From: CAZCBN01 sp964496975
Lineage (GTDB): Bacteria > Planctomycetota > Phycisphaerae > Phycisphaerales > UBA1924
Assembly (NCBI GenBank): GCA_964496975.1
Contig: CAZCBN010000044.1
Span: 1-24,345 of the forward strand
DNA length: 24,345 nt
Direction of reading: 5' to 3'
Below, piece after piece: positions 1 through 8,800 of the stretch. The translations under genes were made by a program, and so were the position numbers. Every line of letters begins with the position of its first letter. The stretch's first letter is position 1. The notes below the pieces were generated by a model. It was not told the DNA's origin. It made no database searches and worked only from the letters and a program-made list of their open reading frames with translations.

Positions 1-1395
1 TTGCAGGCGGTCAATCGCGCCCTCGATCAGGTCGGTGGGGAGGCCGCCGGCGCCGGGGGCGGGGCCCTCACCCGCGTCGTCGGCGCCGTCTTCACCGGTG
101 CCTTCGTCGTCGGCGTCGGCGGCGGGCTCGTTCAGCTCCTGGTCGCGCATCACGCTCCACGCGGGCTCGAAAAGCCAGTTGGCGTAGAGGCCCGCGACGG
201 TCTCGATTTCGAGGCCGACGTACGCGGGGATTTCTTCGGGCAGCGTCGCGCGGCGGGAGGGGAGGGGCAGGCCGTTGTCGTGCACCGTCCAGCGGCAGCG
301 GCGCAGGCCCCGGGCGACGGGGATGGCGCCGACGAGCAGCTCGGGCTGGGTGTCGGGGTCGACGAGGGCGGTCTTGCGCATCGCGCGTTCCTGGTTGGAG
401 ATGGGCCTCCACCAGAGCGTCCAGCCGGCGGCGCGGTCGCCGCGGAGCACGTCGTTGTCGGCGCCGAGGGGCTCGCCGCGGATGACGCGTTCGCGTTGCC
501 CGTCGGGGCGGAGCTCAAAGACGCCGCGGAGGCCGCCCTCGTCGGGCACGCCCACGACGGCGTCCAGGTCAAAGAGCTCGTTGAGGCGTTCGTCCACCTG
601 CGTCGCCCAGCCGGGGGCGACGAGGGCGAGGTTCTCCGGCAGCGGGGTGGCGTTCACAACCACCTCGACGCGCTGCGGCAGGCCCAGCGGGGCGCTCAGC
701 GTGCCAGGCTGCGATTCGGGGAAGGCGGTGGGGTCTTCCAGCACGACGCCCTGCGCGGCGAGCTGGGAGATCATGACGGTGAGGCCGGGCGAGGCGTCGA
801 GCTCCACGATGAGCCGGGGCTCGGGGGGGATGAGGATGACGTCGGCCTCGCCCGCTTCGCCCTCTTCGCCTTCTTCGCCGGCGTCGTCGCCCTGGGCGTC
901 CGGGTAGGTACCGCCTTCGGTGTTCGCGTCCGCGTCGCGATCGGCGTCCGCGTCGGCGGGGTCGGCCTGGTCGCGAGACGCACGCTCGACGACGGGCTCG
1001 GCCGTCGCGCGGCGGGTCGCGTCCTCGTTGGCGGCGCGCGGGCCGGCGGCGCTGCCCGGGTTGCTCGGGTCAAAGCCCTCAAGCTCCGCGAGGGCCGCGG
1101 CCTCTTGCGCCTCCCGGTCGGCGTCGTTCACGCTGCGCTCGCGCTGCTGAATGGCGGCGAGCGTGTCCGGCGGCATGGACGACTCGGGCGCCATCACCAG
1201 CGAGCCGATCACGCGGCGTACCGCGAGCTGCGCGATGCCGAGCTCCTGCGTGCCCCGGGCCCGGCCGGCGAGGGCCCGCTCGGAGCGATCGACCGCGAGA
1301 AAGATGCTGAGGCACCCGAGCAGCACGAGGCCGCCGATCGCGGCGGCGAGCGCCGTCTCCAGCAGCGTGAAGCCTCGCGGGGTGGGGCGCGTCAC
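1..1395 (-). CDS. GspJ-like minor pseudopilin, 3' end beyond window (partial)
   Basis: This frame is open without a stop from a GTG at 1395 to the left edge (465 codons seen). The N-terminus is a type IV prepilin signal: a short basic leader, then GFTLLE with predicted cleavage between Gly8 and Phe9 and Glu at +5, followed by a hydrophobic helix. Such proteins are processed by the prepilin peptidase and build the tip of the type II secretion pseudopilus. Later segments (around LVGAIPVARGLRRCRW and LPEEIPAYVGLEIET) resemble the GspJ core. It is more than twice the usual GspJ length of about 200 residues. The excess includes an Asp/Glu/Gly/Ala-rich stretch at about residues 140-187. The GTG overlaps the TGA of the upstream pseudopilin gene (GTGA), implying translational coupling. 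GspJ assignment is by context and weak similarity; another minor pseudopilin is possible. Confidence 0.72.
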   Translation of the reverse strand, partial: MTRPTPRGFTLLETALAAAIGGLVLLGCLSIFLAVDRSERALAGRARGTQELGIAQLAVRRVIGSLVMAPESSMPPDTLAAIQQRERSVNDADREAQEAAALAELEGFDPSNPGSAAGPRAANEDATRRATAEPVVERASRDQADPADADADRDADANTEGGTYPDAQGDDAGEEGEEGEAGEADVILIPPEPRLIVELDASPGLTVMISQLAAQGVVLEDPTAFPESQPGTLSAPLGLPQRVEVVVNATPLPENLALVAPGWATQVDERLNELFDLDAVVGVPDEGGLRGVFELRPDGQRERVIRGEPLGADNDVLRGDRAAGWTLWWRPISNQERAMRKTALVDPDTQPELLVGAIPVARGLRRCRWTVHDNGLPLPSRRATLPEEIPAYVGLEIETVAGLYANWLFEPAWSVMRDQELNEPAADADDEGTGEDGADDAGEGPAPGAGGLPTDLIEGAIDRLQ

Positions 1396-2132
1396 GGCGT
1401 GCCGCCCCGGCCTGTGCCGCCACCGCCGCCCGAGCCCCCGCCTGCGCCGGAGGGTGTGCGTGCGGGCCGGCCGCCGCGGGATGGGGTGCCGCCGCCGTCG
1501 CCGTCGCGCAGCACGCCCGAGCCGATGAACTCGCGCAGCAACTGCTGCATGCGGGCGGGGTCGCTGGTGTTCAGCGTGCGGGTCATGGCGTCGGCGTTGC
1601 GTGCGAAGTTCAGGCGGTTGACGAGCCGCCCCATCGTGGCGTTGGGGACGAGGTCGCTGAAGCCGTAGCTGCCGCCCGAGTCTTCGCTGAGCCACACCTT
1701 GAGCACCACGGTCTCGCACCGCTTGCTGATCTCGCTGGCCGACGTCGCCGCCCCCTCCACCGCGGCGGCGGTGTCGCTCGGGGTCATCAGCATCGGCAGG
1801 ATCTCGCGGCTCCAGCGGAAGCGCCACTTGCCGTACGCGACCGCGAGCGTGGGGTCGGGCAGCGACTCGGGGTCGTCCAGGTGGGTCAGCACAAGCCGGT
1901 TGGCGAGCTCCATCGCGGCCAGCCGCTGCTGCTGCTTCTCACTCCCCGAGCCGATCGCGGCGACCGCGCTCGCGAACGACGCGGCGGTAAGTCCCAGCAG
2001 CGTCACGCCGAAGACCGTCTCCAACAGCGTGACGCCGCCGCGCGAGGCCCAAGCCCGGCGCGAGGCCAAGGCCCGGCGCAACGGGCCAACCCGGCGTGAC
2101 GGCCCGGCCGGGCGTGAGGCGGCGCGGCGCAC
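1392..2132 (-). CDS. GspI-like minor pseudopilin
   Basis: A 246-residue protein with a class III signal: an Arg-rich leader, then GVTLLE with Gly33/Val34 as the predicted cleavage site, Glu38 at +5, and a hydrophobic helix to about residue 60. It should be an inner-membrane pseudopilin cleaved by a PilD-type peptidase. The Trp-containing WRFRW motif and position between gspG and gspJ-like genes suggest GspI, but GspH is not excluded. Val instead of Phe at +1 is unusual. The leader is built from four hexapeptide repeats (residues 7-30) encoded by an 18-bp minisatellite. The last ~35 residues are Gly/Pro/Arg-rich and probably disordered. The GTG start lies three bases after the gspG stop; in-frame TTG codons inside the repeats are alternative starts. 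The stop overlaps the next gene's GTG. Confidence 0.75.
   Translation of the reverse strand: MRRAASRPAGPSRRVGPLRRALASRRAWASRGGVTLLETVFGVTLLGLTAASFASAVAAIGSGSEKQQQRLAAMELANRLVLTHLDDPESLPDPTLAVAYGKWRFRWSREILPMLMTPSDTAAAVEGAATSASEISKRCETVVLKVWLSEDSGGSYGFSDLVPNATMGRLVNRLNFARNADAMTRTLNTSDPARMQQLLREFIGSGVLRDGDGGGTPSRGGRPARTPSGAGGGSGGGGGTGRGGTP
2044..2115. repeat. 18-bp minisatellite, four units, in a pseudopilin leader
   Basis: Units begin at 2044, 2062, 2080 and 2098. The first two are nearly identical (GAGGCCCAAGCCCGGCGC against GAGGCCAAGGCCCGGCGC); the other two are more diverged. Because 18 is a multiple of three, on the minus strand they encode RPAGPS, RRVGPL, RRALAS and RRAWAS just before the prepilin cleavage site. 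Confidence 0.75.
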
Positions 2133-2135
2133 GGC

Positions 2136-2555
2136 TCAGCCCTCCGCCCCGCCGGCGTCCACCTCGTCGTAGATGCTCAGGTCGTCCTCGGTCTCAAAGG
2201 CGCGGTCGGGACCGGCCGAGATCAGCTCGTACCCGTCGCGGGCCTCGGGGCGGATTTTGTAGTAGAAGTCGCTGTTCCACGCGTCCTTCAGCTTGTCGCC
2301 CTCGAGATACTTCGCCTGCACCAGCACGTCCATCGTCTCGGGGAAGACGGAGTTGGCGATCTGGTACGACACGATCTGGCTCTTGATGACCTGGAGCTTC
2401 GACCGCGTCACCTTGATCTTCGACCGCTCCGCCGCGCCGGCGAAGTTCACCGCCGCCACCGCGAGCAGCAGGCCCAGGATCACCAGCACCAGCGTCAGCT
2501 CCAGCAGCGAAAAGCCGGGGCGTGCCCCCGGGCGGCGATGAGCAAGCGTCAACAT
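2136..2555 (-). CDS. gspG: GspG-like major pseudopilin
   Basis: A 139-residue protein, a typical GspG length. It has a short leader, then GFSLLE with predicted cleavage between Gly14 and Phe15 and Glu19 at +5, followed by a hydrophobic helix rich in Leu, Val and Ala. The C-terminal half carries the GspG pattern DAWNSDFYY...YELISAGPD...TEDDLSIYD, where the Asp-rich loop binds calcium in characterised GspG proteins. It should be the main subunit of the type II secretion pseudopilus. The ATG at 2555 is chosen over an upstream-extended frame because AAGGAG lies seven bases ahead of it and the prepilin leader then has a normal length. It lies between the gspF-like and gspI-like genes, as in general secretion operons. 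Confidence 0.9.
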   Translation of the reverse strand: MLTLAHRRPGARPGFSLLELTLVLVILGLLLAVAAVNFAGAAERSKIKVTRSKLQVIKSQIVSYQIANSVFPETMDVLVQAKYLEGDKLKDAWNSDFYYKIRPEARDGYELISAGPDRAFETEDDLSIYDEVDAGGAEG

Positions 2556-2562
2556 CAAAGGT

Positions 2563-2568
2563 CTCCTT
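2563..2568 (-). promoter_or_regulatory. Ribosome binding site of gspG
   Basis: AAGGAG on the minus strand, seven bases upstream of the ATG at 2555. It decides the start of gspG against a frame that stays open to 2822. Confidence 0.8.
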
Positions 2569-2727
2569 CCGGTCGCGGCCGGCGGGCGCCGCGGGCTTCG
2601 TCGAAAAAAGCGGTTCCTGTCTGGTCCGGGGGTTGGCCTCGGGCTGGCGCTCGGCCCTTGCCGGCCCGCCCCGCACCGCCCGGTCTCCGTCCTGCGTGCC
2701 CTGCCGTCACCCTGCGTGCCGCGGCCC

Positions 2728-2786
2728 CTGACATGCGGGCCCCGGCTTCTGACATGCGTGCCCCCGCTTCTGACATGCGTGCATGG
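2728..2786. repeat. 21-bp tandem repeat, about 2.8 units
   Basis: Units begin at 2728, 2749 and 2770, each starting CTGACATGCG. The second differs from the first at a few positions and the third is cut short after 17 bases. A diverged partial copy may precede it (from about 2710). The unit is a multiple of three, and one minus-strand frame reads MSEAGAR repeatedly, but no start signal or conserved protein supports translation. Confidence 0.7.
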
Positions 2787-2892
2787 TAGGGTCGGACGGC
2801 AACGCCCCCCGCTGCACACCACCCCGCGGCGCGGCCGGTTTCTCGCGTGCCCGCCGGGCCAACATCGCCCGAACGCCGCCGCGCCGCCCCCA

Positions 2893-4158
2893 TCACCCGA
2901 TCTGGCCGCCCACCATCGTCAGCAGCGGGATCATGATGCTCATGAGCAGCGCGCCGATGAAGATGAACAGCAGCACGATCAGCAGCGGCTCCAGCCCCGC
3001 GAGCAGCCGCGCGGTCTGCTTGTCGAGCCGGTCGGCCATGTCCTGCGCGAGCGTTGAGAACGCGCTCTCCATGTCCCCCGCCCGGTCGGCCGCGATCAGC
3101 AGCCGCCGCGTCGCGAGCGGGAGCGCGTCCACGTCGTCGATCAGCTTGCCCAGCACGCCGCCCGCGACCAGCTTCGAGCGCAGCGTGTCGAGCTGACGCC
3201 GCAGCTTGGCGTGCCCCACCGCGGCGACGCTCGTCCCGAGCCCGTCGGCCAGCGGCACGCCCGCGCGGCTCATCGCCCCCATCACGCTGAAGAACCGCGC
3301 CGACTCCTGCGTCAGCACCACGTCCTTCAGCAGCGGCACAAACCGCGAAAGCCGCCCGAGCCATTTCGCCAACGTCGCGCGCCCCACCACCGACAGCGTC
3401 GCCAGCACCACCACCGCGCCCAGCAGCTCAAGCCAGTACGCCCGCAGGAACGCCCCGAGGCCCATCACAAACCGCGTGTACGCCGGCAGCTCAAGCCCCG
3501 CGTCGGCCAGCGACGCCCCGATGCGCGGCACGATCGCCGTCAGCATCAGCACGCCCGCCCCGATGCCGATCGTCGCGACGATCGCGGGGTAGATCATCAG
3601 CGTCACGGCCTTGCCGCGGATGCCCAGCTCCCGCCGCGCCGCCGCCGCCAACTGCTGCCCGGCGCCCGCGAGGTCGCCCGTCCGCTCGGCCGCGCGGTAG
3701 ATGGCGACCGTCACACGGTCAAAGCCCCCCTGGTCCCGCGCCGCGTCGGCGAAGCTGGAGCCCGCGGCGACGCGCTCGCGCATCTTCAGCACGCGGCCCC
3801 GCTGGCTCCCGCGCACCACGCTGGCGCACACCTCGAGCGCCTCCACCAGCGGCACGCCCCGGCTCACGAGCTGCGCGAGCTGCTCGTTCAACGCCATCTG
3901 GTCGCGCAGCGAGAACGCGCCCCCCGTCTCCACCCACGAGGGCAAAGCCCACGCCCGCAGCAGCACCCGCCGGTCCCGCCGCAGCGCCTCGGCGAGCCCG
4001 CGCTCCCCCGCCGCCGCCAGCACGCCGAACGACCGCCCGCCCCCGGCCTTCTCCGCCATGTAGACGTACGAGCGCGTCGTGCCGCGGCGCGCCGCACCCG
4101 TTCGGGCCGCCCCCCGCCCCGACGTCGCTCCGATCCTCGCTGGCATGGCACGGCTCAT
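2893..4158 (-). CDS. gspF: GspF/PilC-family inner-membrane platform protein
   Basis: A 421-residue protein with the two repeated T2SSF domains of the GspF/PilC family. The first runs from about residue 88 (MALNEQLAQLVSRGVPLVEA) and is followed by a long hydrophobic hairpin near residues 185-212. The second starts near RFFSVMGAMSRAGVPLADGL and ends in a very hydrophobic C-terminal helix (LEPLLIVLLFIFIGALLMSI). The N-terminal SYVYMAEKAG segment matches the F-Y-A pattern at the start of the family. It sits in the inner membrane and links the assembly ATPase to pseudopilus growth. The ATG at 4158 gives a ~30-residue Arg/Gly/Ala-rich extension ahead of the family start, with only a weak ribosome binding site, so the true start may be slightly internal. 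It heads the pseudopilin genes on this strand; no ATPase (GspE) gene is in view. Confidence 0.9.
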   Translation of the reverse strand: MSRAMPARIGATSGRGAARTGAARRGTTRSYVYMAEKAGGGRSFGVLAAAGERGLAEALRRDRRVLLRAWALPSWVETGGAFSLRDQMALNEQLAQLVSRGVPLVEALEVCASVVRGSQRGRVLKMRERVAAGSSFADAARDQGGFDRVTVAIYRAAERTGDLAGAGQQLAAAARRELGIRGKAVTLMIYPAIVATIGIGAGVLMLTAIVPRIGASLADAGLELPAYTRFVMGLGAFLRAYWLELLGAVVVLATLSVVGRATLAKWLGRLSRFVPLLKDVVLTQESARFFSVMGAMSRAGVPLADGLGTSVAAVGHAKLRRQLDTLRSKLVAGGVLGKLIDDVDALPLATRRLLIAADRAGDMESAFSTLAQDMADRLDKQTARLLAGLEPLLIVLLFIFIGALLMSIMIPLLTMVGGQIG

Positions 4159-4265
4159 GGTTGGATCCTAACGGCCCCCGTCGTCATCGGCTGCACCGGG
4201 CCCGATCGTGCGGCCCGCTCCACATCCCGGAGGCCTCCCGCCCCCATGCGGCCGTACAGTCCGCC

Positions 4266-5420
4266 ATGGCCACCCCCGCCGCACCGGCGACCCCGCGAAC
4301 CCCCGATCTCCCCCCCGCCCACCGAGACGGCCCGGTCTCCCAGCCCGCGCCGCCCGCCGCCCCCGGCATCCCCGCCACCATGCGGGGCCTTGTGAAGCAC
4401 CACGCCGGCGAGGGCCTGCGGCTGGACCCGCACCGCCCCGTGCCCGCCCTCGGCCCGCGCGACGTGCTCATCCGCGTCGTGAAGGCCGGCATCTGCGGCA
4501 CCGACCGGCACATCTGGCAGTGGGACGAGTGGGCCGCCAACCGCATCCCCGTCGGCATCGTGACGGGGCACGAGTTCGCGGGCCGCGTCGCCGCGGTGGG
4601 CCCCGCCGTCACCGGCATTTCGGTGGGCCAGCGCGTCAGCGCCGAGGGCCACATCACCGCCTGGCGAGACTTCAACAGCCGCACCGGCAACGCCCACATC
4701 GCGAGCGACACCAAGATCGTCGGCGTCGACCGCGACGGCTGCTTCGCCGACTACCTCGCCGTGCCCGAGGAAAACGTCTGGCCCATCCACCCCGACATCT
4801 CCGACGAGCACGCCGCCGTCTTTGACCCCCTCGGCAACGCCGTCCACACCGTGATGGCCGCGGGCGTGAGCGCCCAGACCGTGCTCATCAGCGGCGTCGG
4901 CATCATCGGCCTGATGGCCGTGACGGTCGCCAAGGCCGCCGGCGCCGCCCGCATCTACTGCACCGACGTCAGCCCCACCCGCCTCGCGCTGGCCCGCCGC
5001 CTCGGCGCCGACGAGGCCTTCAACGCCGCCGAGGGAGATCAGTGGGTGCGCGACGTCCGCCGCGCCTGCCGCGGCGAGGGCGTCGACGTCATGCTGGAAA
5101 TGTCCGGCTCGCCGCAGGCCATGGACCAGGGCTTCCGCGCCCTGCGCAACGGCGGCACCGCCGCGCTGCTGGGCATCCCCGCCCGCACCGTCAACTTTGA
5201 CTTCAACGCCAACATCATCTTCAAGGGCTGCAAGGTCCTGGGCATCAACGGCCGCCGCATGTGGGAGACGTGGTACCAGATGGAGCAACTGCTCCTCTCG
5301 GGCCGCCTCCAGCTCGGCGAGGTGATCACCCACACCTTCCCGCTCGCGCAGTACGAGAAGGCCTTCCAGACCATGATCAGCGGCGGCGGCATCAAGGTCC
5401 TGCTCGACATGCAGGCCTGA
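4266..5420 (+). CDS. tdh: L-threonine 3-dehydrogenase without structural zinc site
   Basis: A medium-chain dehydrogenase that oxidises L-threonine to 2-amino-3-ketobutyrate with NAD. Similarity to E. coli Tdh runs from MRGLVK (ATG at 4380, giving 346 residues) to the end. Numbering from there, the catalytic zinc and active-site residues are present: Cys39, Thr41, His44, His64, Glu65. So are FDPLGNAVH, the NAD fold SGVGIIG and the Asp of CTDVS. The structural-zinc cysteines, at 93, 96, 99 and 107 in E. coli, are replaced by Ala94, Asp97, Ser100 and Ala108 with spacing kept. The ATG at 4266 would add a 38-residue Pro/Ala-rich extension, and neither start has a clear ribosome binding site, so 4380 is a good alternative. 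It is divergent from gspF; no kbl gene is nearby. Confidence 0.9.
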   Translation: MATPAAPATPRTPDLPPAHRDGPVSQPAPPAAPGIPATMRGLVKHHAGEGLRLDPHRPVPALGPRDVLIRVVKAGICGTDRHIWQWDEWAANRIPVGIVTGHEFAGRVAAVGPAVTGISVGQRVSAEGHITAWRDFNSRTGNAHIASDTKIVGVDRDGCFADYLAVPEENVWPIHPDISDEHAAVFDPLGNAVHTVMAAGVSAQTVLISGVGIIGLMAVTVAKAAGAARIYCTDVSPTRLALARRLGADEAFNAAEGDQWVRDVRRACRGEGVDVMLEMSGSPQAMDQGFRALRNGGTAALLGIPARTVNFDFNANIIFKGCKVLGINGRRMWETWYQMEQLLLSGRLQLGEVITHTFPLAQYEKAFQTMISGGGIKVLLDMQA

Positions 5421-5472
5421 CCCCTCCAGCGACCTGATCCGGCCCCGCCCCGATTCCGACCCGGCCCAGCCC

Positions 5473-5715
5473 TTATCGGCCGTTCGCCGGAGCGACCGCG
5501 GCCGCGCCGCCGGCCCGGGCCGCGCAGATCGCCGTCTCCTGCCCCGCGTTCGCCCGCGCGGCGTACACCGCCACCAGCGCCATCAGCACCGCCGCCGCCC
5601 GCCCCAGCACCTCGATCGAGAGCCCGGCGTCCCGCCGCGGCCGCCCCACGCCGGCCAGATCCGCCGGGCCCGACACATCCGCCGGGCCCGAAACGCCCGA
5701 CGTGTCCCCCGACAT
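5473..5715 (-). CDS. Small putative one-helix membrane protein
   Basis: An 80-codon frame starting at ATG 5715, with a longer version possible from 5787. Residues around IEVLGRAAAVLMALVAVYAA could form one transmembrane helix; the rest is Gly/Ala-rich. The N-terminal part contains a repeated GPAD motif (SGPADVSGPADLAG) encoded by an 18-bp direct repeat. I do not recognise a family and see no good ribosome binding site. It follows the large secreted protein gene on the same strand and converges with tdh. It may be a real small gene or a chance frame. Confidence 0.35.
   Translation of the reverse strand: MSGDTSGVSGPADVSGPADLAGVGRPRRDAGLSIEVLGRAAAVLMALVAVYAARANAGQETAICAARAGGAAAVAPANGR
5658..5693. 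repeat. 18-bp direct repeat, two units
   Basis: Two adjacent near-identical units (5658-5675 and 5676-5693) around the core ATCCGCCGGGCCCGA. A very similar string, AGATCCGCCGGGCCGA, occurs at about 6827-6842 inside the neighbouring secreted-protein gene, where it encodes GPADL again on the minus strand. Confidence 0.65.
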
Positions 5716-5839
5716 GAAGATGGTCCCGGGCGCTGCATGCAACATGCCGGTGCAATCGCCCGCCCGGCCCGGCCGGATGCACCCCACCCGCCCGCCGCCC
5801 GCTGGCTCGCAACCGCCGCCGCCCGCCCGACCGTCTCCC

Positions 5840-8800
5840 TCACCGCTCGTCGTGCGGGCTCTGCTCGTCCCACTGCACCACCCGCACGCCCCGCCGCCGC
5901 GAAACCTCGTCGTACGTGAACGTCTGCGTCAGCAGCCGCGCCCCGACCAGCGAGGTCACCGTCGCCGGCACCACTTCCTCCTTGTCGATCCGCCCGCCCG
6001 GCAGCACGAACCGCAGCGTGTACGTCGTCGTCGGGTCCACGCCGCCGAAGTGCGCCCACAGCGGCGTCGTCCCGCCGTACCCGCGGGCTGTGCCGATCTC
6101 GCGCCGCGCCAGCCGCGTCTCGTTCGCCTCGTCCCACAGCTCGACAGCCACGCCCACGCCCGCGGTGTTGGTCCGGCCGTCGCCCGCGCCGATGAACCGC
6201 ACCCGGAGCCACCGGTCGTCGTCCGTCCCGTTCGTCAGCAAGATGAGCGGCGCCCCCACCCGGCTCACCGCCAAATCCAGGTCCCCGTCCACGTCCGCGT
6301 CAAAGAAGACCGCGTCCAGGCTCTCCCCGCTCACCGAGGCGATGCTCGTCTCCACCGCAAACGTCCCGTCGCCCAGGTTGCGATACAGCACGTTCCCGCC
6401 GTCCTCCGCCGACGTCACGTACAGGTCAAGCCACCCGTCGTGGTCGTAGTCCCCCCACGCCGCGCCGCGCTGCGACGACGTGTCGCTCACCCCCGCCGCC
6501 AGCCCAACATCCGTGAACGTCCCGTCCCCCTCGTTGCGCAGCAGCGGCCCGCGCACCCCGCTCCGCGGGTCGGCCACAAAGACGTCCATGTCCCCGTCGT
6601 TGTCGTAGTCCCCCCACGCCGAGCCCGCCTCCCCGTCCGCCGTCGTGTAGATCGCCGGCGCCGTCGTCGCTTCAAACGCCCCGTCGTCCCGGCCGAGGAA
6701 GAGCCGCCCCCCGTCGTGGTGGTACAGCACATCGAGCCGCCCGTCGTTGTCCGTGTCCGCCGAGCTCACAAACCCGCCGTCCCCCGCGTCGTTCAGCCCG
6801 TTCAGCCCCTCGCCAAAGCCCGTCAGATCCGCCGGGCCGAACTCGTCCAGCTCCACCACGCCGAACGCCGTCGTGTTCTGCCCGATCCAGTTCCCGTTCG
6901 CGCTGAACATCGCGATGTCGCACCGCCCGTCGCGGTCGGCGTCCACCGCCGCGCTCGCCTCGTTCCCACTGGGAGAGACCAGCGCCAGCGTCGTCACCGG
7001 CGCAAACTGCACCAGCCCCGGCACCGTGTCGTTGCGATAGAGCGTCTCCTGCGTCGAGCCCCCCGTCGCCGGGCCCCACAGGTCGATCCACCCGTCCAGG
7101 TTCACATCCAGCAGCGCCATCTGCCCCCGCCGGTCCGCCGTGTTGCTCGCGCCGAAGCCCCCCCCCCCGTTGTTCTCCAGCACCGCCGAGCTGTCCCCGC
7201 CCACCACCAGGTCCTCGTCGCCGTCGTAGTCGATGTCGAACGCGTGCAGCCCCCCGCCCAGCCCCGCCACGCTCGCCGCCGTCACCGCTGAAACGCCCGA
7301 CGAGCCCGAGCTGTTCCCGAATCGCAGCGCCGTCCCCCCGCTCAGCGAGAGAACCCCCGAGATCGGCAGCCAGGTGCCCGAGCCCGCCATGCGATACTCG
7401 ACGACCAAGCCCTGCGACTGCAACTGCTCGTAGAACTTCACTTCAATCGCGTGCGCGCCCGCCGTCAGTGTCACCGTTCCCGACGTGTACGCGAACCCTC
7501 GCTGCCCCGGGAACACCGCGACGTCCGCCCCATCGATCGCAAGGCCCCCGCCGTCATCGCTGCCGACTCGAAACTCCCACGACCCGCCCGTCGGGATCGT
7601 GATCGTTCCACGCATGCGCAGCGCGAACCGGTTCGCCGGCACCTCGGAACGAAAGGCGGCCGTCCCGCTCGGCCAGTTCACGCGTGGCTCGACCGACACA
7701 AACCGCGGGCTCGAAAAGTCCACCGACGGTAGCGTCGGCCATGTCCCGCTCGTCATCCAGATCCACTCCGTCCGAAGCCCGTCCAGCACCACGCCCGCCG
7801 GCGGGCCCGCCGACAGAACCTCGTACGCGCCGATGTCCGTCGCCGACCCCTCCACGCGGCTCAGCCCGAAGAAGTCCTCGATCGTGTACGACGACGCATC
7901 ACCGCCCGCGTTGCGGGCGATCGACGTCGTCGCCAGCGCGAGGTCCGAGCCCAAAAAGGTCGGGTTGCCCGAGATCTCCCCCGTCCCCGCCGACACGCCC
8001 ACCCGCGCCCCACCCGTGTTGCCGTCGTAAAGGTTGTACGTGTTCGTGAGCGTGCCACCCGTCCGCTCCAGGCCGGCGCCGGTGTGGCTCACAAAGATCG
8101 AGTTCCGAACCACGAGCGCGCCCGACTGGAGTTCCACGCCGCTCCCAGAGTTCGTGGAGAACGAGCAGTTCACGATCGCGCTGCCCGAGGTCAGGCCGCT
8201 GCCCTGCACGCCGTCCGCCGAGTTGTTGCGGACCACGCAGTTCGTCATCGTGAGCCGGCTGTTCGACGCGAACACCCCCGCGCCGTTGTTGTTCCGGATG
8301 ACGCACCGCTCGATCGACAGCCCCGTGTTGCCGCTAACCTCCACGCCCCGACTGTTCGCGTTCCGCACCACGCACGCCCGCAGCACACCCGATGAGCCCG
8401 ACCACGACACCGCCGACGTCCCCGTCGAAGTGAGTGCGAAGCCCTCGAACGTGATGAACGTCCGTGTCACGAGCAGCGCGTTCTGGGCCCCGCCGCTCAG
8501 CGTCACCGTGCCCGCGTCACCCGTGCGCGCGCCGTTCAGATCCGCGACGAACCGGATCCGCTGCGTCGACGTGCCGCTCGCCGACGGAGACACCCGCCCG
8601 TTGTAGGTCCCCGCGCCGACATACACCGTGTCGCCCGCCACCACACGCCCCGCCGCCGTGGACACATTCCTCCACGCCGTCGCCGGCGTCAGCCCATCGT
8701 TCGCGTTGTTCCCGCTCGTGCGCACGTAGTACGTCGTCTGCGCCGACGCCACTCCCGACACCAGCGAGAGCACCAGCCACACCATCACCGCCCACGGCCC

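Larger units (their letters stand above)
2556..2892. other. Noncoding gap between gspF-like and gspG genes
   Basis: These 337 bases carry the gspG ribosome binding site at one end and a 21-bp tandem repeat (2728-2786) in the middle. Frames open through it are rich in Arg, Pro and Gly and look like nothing known. I see no convincing terminator, promoter or RNA gene. The gap is unusually long for the inside of this operon. Confidence 0.5.

Noticed and set aside
1..1668. Plus-strand 555-codon open frame
   Set aside because: It is antisense to two pseudopilin genes with clear prepilin signals; its sequence is low-complexity Gly/Ala/Arg/Val and resembles no family.
2728..2786. CRISPR array
   Set aside because: Units are contiguous, short and without spacers. 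The same applies to the other tandem repeats in the window.
2556..2822. N-terminal extension of GspG to 2822
   Set aside because: AAGGAG before ATG 2555 and a normal 14-residue prepilin leader support the shorter protein; the extension is Arg/Gly-rich and contains the tandem repeat.
4155..5333. Minus-strand 392-codon frame
   Set aside because: It is antisense to tdh and made of Gly/Ala/Val/Asp repeats without motifs.
5702..7291. Plus-strand 529-codon frame
   Set aside because: It is antisense to the FG-GAP region of the secreted protein; composition is Arg/Pro/Val/His only.
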